Origin: Planctomycetaceae bacterium
GTDB lineage: Bacteria > Planctomycetota > Planctomycetia > Pirellulales > Pirellulaceae
Assembly: GCA_002724245.1 (NCBI GenBank)
Contig: PBOG01000267.1
Coordinates: 1-40,746 of the forward strand
Reading direction: 5' to 3'
DNA length: 40,746 nucleotides
Within the stretch, counting starts at the first letter, position 1. Each line of letters opens with the position of its first letter. Under the pieces are notes generated by a model. That model did no database searches. It saw only the letters and a program-made list of their open reading frames with translations, and had not been told where the DNA came from. Shown here in pieces: positions 26,369 through 33,490 of this stretch. A program made the translations under genes and the position numbers.

Positions 26369-26758
26369 CTAGTCATTTAGCGGTGTGGCCCGCTGTACCA
26401 ACTGCAACGCGATACCCCAAGGATCACGCAACATCGCCAAATGATCCCCGGCGGGTGTGACTTGCACCTCGCCGCACGCTGTGGCACCCGCAGACACCAA
26501 CCGGCTCGAATCGGCCTCGATGTCACGTGACACTAATGCCACATGGAGCACCAGTGGGTCGGTCGAACCATAGTCCGGAACTGGCACGTCCGGGTTCCCA
26601 TAAATTTCCAACATCACCTGGCCACTGTCGTCGGCGAGAAAATGAACCCAGGGAGACTCCATCACGCGGCGTTTAACCTTGAATCCCAGGTGGTCCACGT
26701 ACCAGCGTCCCATGGCCAACGGATCAGCCACATTCAAGGCGATGTGTTCAATTTTCAT
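26369..26758 (-). CDS. VOC (glyoxalase-like) family protein
   Basis: This 129-residue protein is a single vicinal-oxygen-chelate module pair. It opens with M-K-I-E-H-I-A-L-N-V-A-D-P (likely metal His5), continues with W-Y-V-D-H-L-G-F-K, and contains M-L-E-I-Y-G and L-H-V-A-L-V-S (His at the third ligand position). It ends with L-R-D-P-W-G-I-A-L-Q-L-V. VOC proteins include glyoxalases, dioxygenases and antibiotic-binding proteins, so the specific activity cannot be given. It lacks a signal and is cytoplasmic. The ATG at 26758 with GGAG 7 bases upstream is a clear start; the open frame extends 54 codons further upstream without family similarity. The downstream amidohydrolase gene is about 70-125 bases away, depending on its start. 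Confidence 0.88.
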   Translation of the reverse strand: MKIEHIALNVADPLAMGRWYVDHLGFKVKRRVMESPWVHFLADDSGQVMLEIYGNPDVPVPDYGSTDPLVLHVALVSRDIEADSSRLVSAGATACGEVQVTPAGDHLAMLRDPWGIALQLVQRATPLND

Positions 26759-26822
26759 AGCGTTCTCCAATTCTTGCCACCTGGCCTTTGTTTCGTCCAG
26801 ACACACGCCAAATGGTATCAGG

Positions 26823-27326
26823 CTACACAAACGGTTCTTCAGGCGATTCACTAAGTTGACTGAGCATAGCCAGATACGCGGTTGCCCACAGCACCGACAC
26901 CAGCGATCCAGAAAACACAACGCCCACGCAACACGTCAAGAAACCGACGAAATACAACAGTGTTGCCACCAAAGATAACAACAGTCCAGTCAACAGGTGG
27001 CCTTTGGTTAGCTGCCTGGACCTTGCCATCACCTCATCCTGACCGTCTACCGCGAAATAAAAACAGGGCCAGTAGGCGAACCACACGAACACTCCTGGTA
27101 CCACACAGAAGAGCGAGCCAAGAATCGTCAATAATGCAAATGGGATCACCACGCCTGCCACCGCACCAAACAAGTATGCGGGAACTACTCCTCCCTTGGT
27201 TTCGCCAGCCGGGGAAACGGCTCTTACGGCACCCCTGTTCAGGGGGTTCCGGAAAGGTAATGGGTGTGCTTGCCAACGCCCTCGCCAAACCTCTGTACAG
27301 AACCAATTTCTCAAATTTGCATACAT
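26823..27326 (-). CDS. Short multi-pass membrane protein, possibly 5'-shortened
   Basis: This 167-residue protein has a hydrophilic, basic N-terminal region of about 45 residues with no clear fold. Four hydrophobic segments follow (about 48-68, 70-92, 110-130 and 132-155). The part V-V-P-G-V-F-V-W-F with a later S-R-Q-L-T-K-G-H resembles the second half of YciC/glycerophosphodiesterase-type membrane proteins. There a P-G-I-x-L segment precedes a conserved S-W-x-L-T-x-G. Those proteins are usually longer, with more membrane segments in front. The gene may therefore be a shortened family member or the remnant of one whose 5' half was replaced. The N-terminal region looks unlike the rest. It is divergent from the Nif11-like gene, only 86 bases away. 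Confidence 0.6.
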   Translation of the reverse strand: MYANLRNWFCTEVWRGRWQAHPLPFRNPLNRGAVRAVSPAGETKGGVVPAYLFGAVAGVVIPFALLTILGSLFCVVPGVFVWFAYWPCFYFAVDGQDEVMARSRQLTKGHLLTGLLLSLVATLLYFVGFLTCCVGVVFSGSLVSVLWATAYLAMLSQLSESPEEPFV

Positions 27327-27332
27327 TTATTC

Positions 27333-27362
27333 TTCATTTCCACACGTCACCATGGTTATAAT
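27333..27362 (+). promoter_or_regulatory. Candidate promoter for the Nif11-like gene
   Basis: A perfect TATAAT lies at 27357-27362, with TTCATT (3 of 6 to the -35 consensus) at 27333-27338, 18 bases upstream, inside an A/T-rich stretch that stands out from the G/C-rich surroundings. Transcription would start near 27369, about 44 bases before the ATG at 27413. The -10 match is strong and the -35 weak. Confidence 0.4.
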
Positions 27363-27412
27363 AGGCGGCTTAGATAAGATACGCACATTGCACACAATTT
27401 GAGCATGCTGGA

Positions 27413-28348
27413 ATGTTGGAATCAACATCAATAGCGTTCCGCACCCTTCTCAACGCAGATCCTGAACTCGAAGAGCTGCTGCGTTTGGGGCTGAGTGATG
27501 GAACGCTCAAACTCATCAATATGGCGGCCGAACACGGTTTTGAATTCGTGGCCTGGATTTCCCAAGAAGAAGCGCGCAAACGCGAGCAGCCTGATCGTGT
27601 TGCTCAGCGTCCCGTCAGCGTGCAATACCGACGTCGGCGACGGCGCTCCCGTACCGACGATAGCGAAAACGGTATTGATACCAACCACGAAAATGGCAAT
27701 GGGAACGGTACAAACGGCCACCGCCGACGCCGCAATGGCGAGACAAGGTCTTCACACGGAGAAGGCAGAAGACGACGCAGAATCACCCGCGACCGAGATA
27801 GCGAATCCAAGGAAACTCGCGAGGTGCCGCACCGCAATGGCGGTCAGCCATCTGGAGAGATTCAGCCCGATACCCACCACGCGGAAGACCGCCACTTTAC
27901 AGGTGACACAGGCCACGAAGACGTTTTGGCCCGTGAACCGATCGCAGACACCAACGGTGAAGCCAGGGAATCTTATCAAACAGCCGGTGACACCAACGGT
28001 GAAGCCAGGGAATCTTATCAAGCAGCCGGTGACACCAACGGTGAAGCCAGAGAATCTTATCAAACAGCCGGCGACACCAACGGTGAAGCCAGAGAGTCCC
28101 ATGAACCGTTCGGGGACAGTGACGACAACGGGAAGTTGTCGCACGATGCAGATTCGCAGTCCGTGACGCCCGCTGAGGCAATCACGCCGGATCAAGCCCG
28201 TCCCAGACGTACGCGACGCAGCGTACGCAGACGAAGCCCCACCGGCACAACGTCAATACCGGTCACCCAAAATGGCCACAACAAGACGTCGACTGACGAA
28301 AACAGGCCTGCTGGCCCATCGAATTCACTGCCTACGAAACTCTGGTAA
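27413..28348 (+). CDS. Protein with Nif11-like N-terminal domain and disordered repeat tail
   Basis: This is a 311-residue protein. Residues 8-53 resemble the Nif11 domain, with A-F-x-x-L-L-N-A-D-P-E-L-E-E-L-L, a helix pair, and the closing A-A-E-H-G-F-E-F. Nif11 domains are best known as leaders of some ribosomally made peptide natural products and also occur in proteins of unknown role. The rest is highly polar and probably disordered. It contains an Arg cluster (R-R-R-R-R-R-S-R-T), a second (R-R-R-R-N-G), four tandem copies of D-T-N-G-E-A-R-E-S-Y-Q-T-A-G at residues 179-234, and a basic C-terminal patch (R-R-T-R-R-S-V-R-R-R). The basic stretches suggest nucleic-acid binding, but this is inference. 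No peptide-modifying enzyme, protease or exporter is adjacent, so a natural-product precursor role is doubtful. The ribosome binding site is weak. Confidence 0.75.
   Translation: MLESTSIAFRTLLNADPELEELLRLGLSDGTLKLINMAAEHGFEFVAWISQEEARKREQPDRVAQRPVSVQYRRRRRRSRTDDSENGIDTNHENGNGNGTNGHRRRRNGETRSSHGEGRRRRRITRDRDSESKETREVPHRNGGQPSGEIQPDTHHAEDRHFTGDTGHEDVLAREPIADTNGEARESYQTAGDTNGEARESYQAAGDTNGEARESYQTAGDTNGEARESHEPFGDSDDNGKLSHDADSQSVTPAEAITPDQARPRRTRRSVRRRSPTGTTSIPVTQNGHNKTSTDENRPAGPSNSLPTKLW
27947..28114 (+). repeat. Four tandem 42-bp repeats encoding a 14-residue unit
   Basis: Units start at 27947, 27989, 28031 and 28073. The first three encode D-T-N-G-E-A-R-E-S-Y-Q-[TA]-A-G and differ by only a few bases. 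The fourth keeps D-T-N-G-E-A-R-E-S and then diverges. The low divergence between the first three suggests recent duplication by slippage or unequal crossing over. Confidence 0.95.
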
Positions 28349-28733
28349 GCCAACCAGGATTCCTGGCAAAACAGGCAGTTCCCCAGCGGCATCAGGTGGC
28401 CAGCTCGGCACGCTCGAGATCGACCTGCGTAACGCCTCCGTGGGTCGTTGACAATCTGCCGAGCAAAATCTTCAACGCCACCCGTGGGTTCTTCTCCAGG
28501 CCAGCAACCCGCAATCTCGCCCGCCTGTCGGAATGCAAAGCCGCCTGCTGGAATGCAAAATTAGTCCCCCAATCTCAGTATACGGCGCTGCAGAAACCTG
28601 CCTCAAAGGGGTACAATTACACCAGCATTCGCTGACGGATTCCGTGAAACTCCGCAGCATTTGTTGAACAGGCCCCTAAAACAGCGCGTGATATACGCCC
28701 TCCCACAAGATCCTTTCTCGCTACGAGGTCCTA
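28349..28733. other. Intergenic region with a 20-bp tandem direct repeat
   Basis: No convincing gene is present in these 385 bases. Short open frames on both strands (for example 28396-28635 on plus) have no recognisable features. Two adjacent 20-bp repeats lie at 28521-28540 and 28541-28560. A weak -10-like TACAAT is seen at 28612-28617. A GAGG a few bases before the ATG at 28734 serves as ribosome binding site for the next gene. No terminator hairpin is evident after the Nif11-like gene. Confidence 0.6.
28521..28560. repeat. Two tandem 20-bp direct repeats upstream of the heme-prenyltransferase gene
   Basis: The sequence at 28521-28540 and its neighbour at 28541-28560 agree at 17 of 20 positions, each beginning ccgcctg and containing ggaatgcaaa. 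They lie in a non-coding gap about 175-215 bases before the ATG at 28734. They could be a binding site for a regulator or simply a small duplication. Confidence 0.7.
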
Positions 28734-29852
28734 ATGCGATCTAACCTGGCTCTACTACTGACCACCGTTACCGCCGCCCTCGCCTGTGGAGCTCGTTCGA
28801 CAGCTGCCGCGGACCCCCAGTACTCTGCCGAAGGCATCACGATACCAGCGGCAACCGCCGACGAGCCGATTCGAAAACAGTTCTCACTTGAGGCTGCCCA
28901 GAACTATCTCGAACAGGGTGCGCTGGCCTGGAAACGGTCCCGCAATTGTATTGCCTGCCATACAACAGGGACCTACGTGCAACTAAGGCCTAGCCTCTCC
29001 CCTGTGCTCGGAACACCACCGCAGGAACTCCGCGAGTTTCTTGTAGAACAAGTAAACGAGGCCCACGGGACGTCGATCGATGAGTTAAAGAAAGGAATCA
29101 AGCCCACCGAGGTCGCTTATATGGCACATGGCATGGCCGAATGGGATGCACATGTTGCCGGCAAACTCTCACCAGAAACCCGTTCCGCACTCTCACTCCT
29201 GCTCAAACTACAGTCTGCTGATGGCAGCTGGGGAAATACCACCTGCTGGCCTCCGTTTGAATCGTCAAATTACCAGGCCGCGACAGTAGCCGCTCTCGCC
29301 ATCGCGGCAGCTCCTGGTTTTACGCGCGACCTGACCCCAGAACAGTCACAAGTCGTAGCGAAACTCGTCAAGTACCTTCAAACCCAACCCGCGCCGCACG
29401 ACTACGGGCGATTACTGCTGCTGTGGACTTCAAACCACATGCCCAAGTTACTATCCACTGAACAAAGACAAGCCATTATTGAAATGCTTTGGTCCCACCA
29501 GCAACCCGACGGTGGCTGGTCCATCCGGACTTTCTCCACTCCAGAAACGTGGGGAGGAGGCAATCGGGCCCAAAAGCTACGTGCCGAAACGGAGTTCAAG
29601 CAACCACCGAGCGACGGACATCAAACAGGACTGGTCGTGTTTGTTCTGCGACAAGCAAATGTCCCCGCAACCGACCCCCGCATTCAACGCGCCGTTCAGT
29701 GGCTCAAATCGAATCAACGCCAGTCGGGCCGCTGGTGGACTCGCAGCCTTAACACGGACAACTACCACTTCATTACCTACAGCGGCACTTTCTATCCCCT
29801 ACTCGCGCTCTACCACTGCAACGCCATTACCACAGTAAGTCAGAACAAATAG
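28734..29852 (+). CDS. Secreted heme c/prenyltransferase-fold (squalene-cyclase-like) protein
   Basis: This is a 372-residue exported protein. A signal peptide (about residues 1-25, ending A-A-A-D) is followed by one heme c motif, C-I-A-C-H, at residues 72-76. The rest is an alpha/alpha barrel of squalene-hopene cyclase/prenyltransferase type. This is shown by repeats of the QW kind: L-Q-S-A-D-G-S-W-G, Q-Q-P-D-G-G-W-S and N-Q-R-Q-S-G-R-W-W. The acidic D-x-D-D motif of true squalene-hopene cyclases is not visible, and export argues against a membrane-lipid cyclase. The protein more likely uses the fold to bind a ligand or partner next to the heme. GAGG before the ATG supports the start. The gene stands alone between gaps of 385 and 108 bases. 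Confidence 0.82.
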   Translation: MRSNLALLLTTVTAALACGARSTAAADPQYSAEGITIPAATADEPIRKQFSLEAAQNYLEQGALAWKRSRNCIACHTTGTYVQLRPSLSPVLGTPPQELREFLVEQVNEAHGTSIDELKKGIKPTEVAYMAHGMAEWDAHVAGKLSPETRSALSLLLKLQSADGSWGNTTCWPPFESSNYQAATVAALAIAAAPGFTRDLTPEQSQVVAKLVKYLQTQPAPHDYGRLLLLWTSNHMPKLLSTEQRQAIIEMLWSHQQPDGGWSIRTFSTPETWGGGNRAQKLRAETEFKQPPSDGHQTGLVVFVLRQANVPATDPRIQRAVQWLKSNQRQSGRWWTRSLNTDNYHFITYSGTFYPLLALYHCNAITTVSQNK

Positions 29853-29960
29853 CCGATCTGCGACTCACCGCTGTCTGCTACTATCACGAACTGGACTTCA
29901 CTCCTGACGGATCACATGCGGCAGCGCGAATCCAGCCATCTGTCTGGAAAGCTTCCCAAC

Positions 29961-32564
29961 ATGGATGCATGTTTTGCCAATTCTGGCCGGTTCTGCAAGT
30001 CTGCTGGATCCATGGTGATCTGGTTACTGGCATGCTCGCTCTCATCTTGCTCTTTAGCGTATGGCGCAAACATTTTTGACGCTGAAGAGCTCTTTGCATC
30101 CGGACAATACACAGAGTGTGCTGAACTCGCCGCAGCAGAAATCAAGAAACGCAACTTCAGCGAACCCTGGCGGATCCTGAAAACACGCGCTGAAATGGCA
30201 CAAGGACAGTACGCCACAGCTCGAGAAACCCTCGAAGTCGCTCTCAACCAATTCCCCGGCAGCATTCGCCTACGCTGGCTCGCGCATGAGGTGCTGCCAT
30301 TCTCTGGTGAATCCGAGAAGAGCCGCACTTTGCTCACGGAATTGGAGCGAATTGCAAGTGCCAACCCAGGCCGTTACAGCGACGCCGGCAACTTGATTAC
30401 TTTGGGACAGTACTACCTGCACAAAGGGGCCGACGCCCGCCAGGTACTCAACATTTTCTTCAAACCGGTGAAGACTCGTCTCCCCGACTACGTAGAAATC
30501 TACCTGGCCTGCGGGGAACTGGCTCTCTCCAAGCACGATTACGAGTTGGCTGCCGAAGAATTTCGCCGCGCCGAAAAACTGCTGCCACTTCATCCGGAAG
30601 TGCATTACGGATTGGCTCGGGCACTCTCCAGCAGTCAACCAGAACTTGCCGGCGAAGCACTCGAGAAGGCTTTGAAGCATAACCCCCGGCACGTGAACTC
30701 GCTGCTCCTTAAAGCGAACCATTTTATTGATGCGGAGGCGTACGCCGCAGCCGAAGATGCGATCCAAGAGGTGCTGGCTGTCAACCCAGAACACCCGTCT
30801 GCCTGGGCGCTGCGTGCTGTTATGGCACACCTGAACAACGACCGTGACAAGGAACAAGAATCACGGTCGCGCGCGCTCAAACACTGGACGGACAACCCGG
30901 CCGTAGATGCATTGATCGGGCGCAAGCTGTCACAAAAGTACCGTTTTGAAGAAGGCGCCACGTACCAGCAACAGGCCCTAAAGTTCGACAAGTCTTACCT
31001 GGCGGCCAAAATTCAACTCTCACAGGATCTGTTGCGCCTCGGACAAGAGGAAGAGGGTTGGCGTTTGGCTGGTGAGGTTTCTGATGCGGATGGCTATCAC
31101 ATCGTCGCGCATAACCTGGTGCAACTGAAACAGGAACTGGCCAAATTTAAAACACTGCGCGCGGACGGACTTATCGTCCGTATGGACTCTCGCGAAGCCG
31201 GGATTTATGGCGACCGCGCCCTCGCCTTACTGACTCGCGCCCGGCAGGAGCTGGGGGCCAGGTACGACACCGATCTGGAAACGCCGGTGATTGTCGAGAT
31301 CTTCCCTCAACAACAGGACTTTGCGATACGGACTTTCGGACTTCCGGGCGGTGCCGGTTTCCTGGGAGTCTGTTTCGGCAATGTGATCACGGTCAACAGT
31401 CCGGCATCACAAGGTGAACACCCGGCTAATTGGGAAAGTGTGTTGTGGCACGAATTCTGCCATGTGGTCACACTTCGGAAAACGCGGAACCGAATGCCAC
31501 GCTGGTTGAGCGAGGGGATTTCTGTCTACGAGGAACGCCAGGAGAACGCTGCCTGGGGTCAGGCAATGACCCCCCGCTACCGTCAAATGATCCTGAGCGA
31601 TGCGCTGACGCCGGTCAGTCAATTGAGTGGCGCGTTCCTGCGCCCAGCAAGCCCGCTGCACTTGCAGTTTGCCTATTATGAGGCCTCTCTGGTGGTTGAA
31701 TACCTCATCGAACAGTTCGGTTTCCCCGCGCTACAGCACGTGCTCACCGACCTTGGCAAAGGCATCTCGATCGTTGATGCGTTACAACGTCATACGGCTT
31801 CCCTGGAGTTCCTGGACAAAGAGTTTGCCAACTATGCCCAGCAACGCGCTAGAGCCTGGGCTTCCCAGGCCGACTGGGAAGAACCCGATCTGCCTCCCGA
31901 CGCCGACCTCGCGCAATGGGTCGAGTGGAATGACAGCCATCCAGACAACTACTGGGGATTGCAACAGCAAGCCAGGCTACTGCTCTCCCAGCAAGCGTGG
32001 CGAGCTGCCGAAACGCCACTCCTGAAACTCGTGGCTCTGATTCCCCAAGACCGCAGCGAAACAAGTGCCTTTCGTATGCTTGCCACCGTGTACGCGAAAC
32101 TGCAAGACCAGGCACGCGAGGAGACCATGTGGAAGCGTGTGGCAGAACTGCAATCTGATTCCCAGGATGCCTATCTACGCCTCATGGAACTTTCCCGTAC
32201 ACAGCGTGCCTGGAAGCGTCTGGCCACCAATGCGCAGCGCATGCTGGCCGTCAACCCACTCCTGCCAGCCACCCATCGCTGGCTCGCGGAGGCAGCCGAT
32301 CACCTCAATGATCGGCCCACCAGCATAGGCGCCTACCGGTCGCTGCTGGCCATGGACCCCGTCGACCCTGCCGAAAGCCACTTTCAATTGGCCCAACTGC
32401 TCTATCGGGAAGGCCAAATCCAAGCCGCGCGCCGGCAAATACTCCAATCACTTGAACACGCACCGGATTACCGCGCCGCCCTGAACCTGCTCCTGGAAAT
32501 ACGGCAGGGGGATTCTTACGAAACGCCACCGGAACCCCCGCTCGCACGCACGGATGCACCATGA
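29961..32564 (+). CDS. Secreted TPR protein with gluzincin metallopeptidase (peptidase MA-like) domain
   Basis: This 867-residue protein has a signal segment, then tetratricopeptide-like helices over about residues 40-400. A zinc-peptidase domain carries H-E-F-C-H (His497, Glu498, His501), followed about 20 residues later by L-S-E-G-I-S-V-Y-E-E, the third ligand Glu of gluzincins. A second TPR block runs from about 640 to the end. Peptidase MA-like domains are probable proteases, and the TPRs would hold a substrate or partner. The start could be 29916, 29961 or 30012; GGAAAG 9 bases before the ATG at 29961 supports that choice, while 30012 begins directly at the hydrophobic segment. The stop overlaps the start of the DUF4159 gene by 4 bases (ATGA), which implies translational coupling. 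This gene is the proposed first member of the MoxR cluster. Confidence 0.88.
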   Translation: MDACFANSGRFCKSAGSMVIWLLACSLSSCSLAYGANIFDAEELFASGQYTECAELAAAEIKKRNFSEPWRILKTRAEMAQGQYATARETLEVALNQFPGSIRLRWLAHEVLPFSGESEKSRTLLTELERIASANPGRYSDAGNLITLGQYYLHKGADARQVLNIFFKPVKTRLPDYVEIYLACGELALSKHDYELAAEEFRRAEKLLPLHPEVHYGLARALSSSQPELAGEALEKALKHNPRHVNSLLLKANHFIDAEAYAAAEDAIQEVLAVNPEHPSAWALRAVMAHLNNDRDKEQESRSRALKHWTDNPAVDALIGRKLSQKYRFEEGATYQQQALKFDKSYLAAKIQLSQDLLRLGQEEEGWRLAGEVSDADGYHIVAHNLVQLKQELAKFKTLRADGLIVRMDSREAGIYGDRALALLTRARQELGARYDTDLETPVIVEIFPQQQDFAIRTFGLPGGAGFLGVCFGNVITVNSPASQGEHPANWESVLWHEFCHVVTLRKTRNRMPRWLSEGISVYEERQENAAWGQAMTPRYRQMILSDALTPVSQLSGAFLRPASPLHLQFAYYEASLVVEYLIEQFGFPALQHVLTDLGKGISIVDALQRHTASLEFLDKEFANYAQQRARAWASQADWEEPDLPPDADLAQWVEWNDSHPDNYWGLQQQARLLLSQQAWRAAETPLLKLVALIPQDRSETSAFRMLATVYAKLQDQAREETMWKRVAELQSDSQDAYLRLMELSRTQRAWKRLATNAQRMLAVNPLLPATHRWLAEAADHLNDRPTSIGAYRSLLAMDPVDPAESHFQLAQLLYREGQIQAARRQILQSLEHAPDYRAALNLLLEIRQGDSYETPPEPPLARTDAP

Positions 32565-33385
32565 AGCCCGCTCTTACCCTGGCCACACTGCCGACGCTGC
32601 TCGTGTTGACCGCCTTATTTGGCCATGGCTGGCAGCGTCCGAGCCGCAGCCGCCCCGTGACAGAGGGAACGTGGGAAATCAATGACGAATTCCAGGGTGA
32701 CACATTTACTTTTGTGCGCATTCGCTACACTTCTTTTGACCGTCGATCCGGCAGACGCGGACGCTGGTCCCGGTGGCGAACGGACTACCCCGATAGCGAC
32801 CTGAATTTTTCATTTCGACTGCAACAACTAACCTCACTCAAAGTCAATCCGACTCCAGTTATCCTGGATCTCACTGACGAACGGCTCTTCAAGTATCCCT
32901 TTATTTACCTGATCGAACCCGGTGCTTTAATCTTCAGCGACGACGAAGTCGTCGCACTCCGCCATTATCTTCACAACGGCGGTTTCCTGATGGTCGACGA
33001 TTTCTGGGGAGAACGCGAGTGGAACAACTTCTACCAGCAAATCAAACGTGTTTTTCCTGGTCGTGAGCCGCAGGAAATCCCTCTGGAGCATGACATTTTC
33101 CACTGCGTATACGATCTCAAAGAAAAGCCACAGGTGCCCAGCATCCAGGCAGCCTGGCAGGGCCGGGGCTCTGGCCGAACATGGGAGAGGCGGGACGCGG
33201 TCGAGCCGCATTACCGTGGTTTTTTCGATGATAATGGACGCCTGATGGCAATTGTCTGTCACAATACAGATCTGGGTGACGGCTGGGAGCGTGAGGGCGT
33301 TGCCGAGTGGTATTTTCGTGAGTTTTCAGAGAAATGGGCCTATCCACTGGGGATCAATATCGTGACGTATGCCATGACACACTGA
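32561..33385 (+). CDS. DUF4159 domain protein
   Basis: This 274-residue protein has an N-terminal signal or membrane anchor (residues 1-22) followed by a DUF4159 domain, a Rossmann-like fold distantly related to class I glutamine amidotransferases. Typical segments are T-F-V-R-I-R-Y, D-Y-P-x-x-D-L-N-F, Y-P-F-I-Y-L-I-E-P-G, the Gly-Gly-Phe-Leu-Met-Val-Asp-Asp-Phe-Trp-Gly patch, and a C-terminal N-I-V-T-Y-A. Its start lies inside the stop of the peptidase gene, and MoxR follows after about 105 bases. In planctomycetes and some other phyla DUF4159 proteins are encoded with MoxR, DUF58 and VWA proteins, so it is probably an extracytoplasmic partner in that system. Its biochemical activity is not known. 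Confidence 0.88.
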   Translation: MKPALTLATLPTLLVLTALFGHGWQRPSRSRPVTEGTWEINDEFQGDTFTFVRIRYTSFDRRSGRRGRWSRWRTDYPDSDLNFSFRLQQLTSLKVNPTPVILDLTDERLFKYPFIYLIEPGALIFSDDEVVALRHYLHNGGFLMVDDFWGEREWNNFYQQIKRVFPGREPQEIPLEHDIFHCVYDLKEKPQVPSIQAAWQGRGSGRTWERRDAVEPHYRGFFDDNGRLMAIVCHNTDLGDGWEREGVAEWYFREFSEKWAYPLGINIVTYAMTH

Positions 33386-33475
33386 GTATCCCTCCCAGGA
33401 TGCCTTGTGGTCCGCTAGTTACGTCCAGCATTCCCGGCCACCGGCCTGACTTGTCCCGAGTTTTTTCTGGTGAAA

Positions 33476-33480
33476 AGGAG
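33476..33480 (+). promoter_or_regulatory. Ribosome binding site that decides the MoxR start
   Basis: AGGAG here is the strongest Shine-Dalgarno match in the cluster. It sits 10 bases before GTG 33491 and is too far inside the frame to serve the upstream GTG at 33470. It therefore favours the shorter MoxR protein starting V-S-S-A-V. Confidence 0.6.
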
Positions 33481-33490
33481 TAACCGCGCC

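Noticed and set aside
27752-28195. Open frame of 147 codons opposite the Nif11-like gene, itself containing repeats
   Set aside because: Its repeats are only the antisense reading of the 42-bp coding repeat. The plus strand carries the recognisable domain.
27413-28348. A complete peptide natural-product gene cluster
   Set aside because: Only a Nif11-like leader resemblance is present. No modification enzyme, protease or transporter was found within the window.
28396-28635. Small open frame (79 codons) in the gap after the Nif11-like gene
   Set aside because: No ribosome binding site, no recognisable motif, and atypical composition; more likely non-coding.
28734-29852. Hopanoid-synthesising squalene-hopene cyclase
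   Set aside because: The protein is exported, carries a heme c motif, is shorter than the roughly 630-residue cyclases and lacks a visible D-x-D-D motif.
33430-33465. Terminator between DUF4159 and MoxR (GGCC-acc-GGCC hairpin followed by a T-run)
   Set aside because: The 4-bp stem is short and the T-run begins more than 10 bases after it, so it does not fit an intrinsic terminator well.
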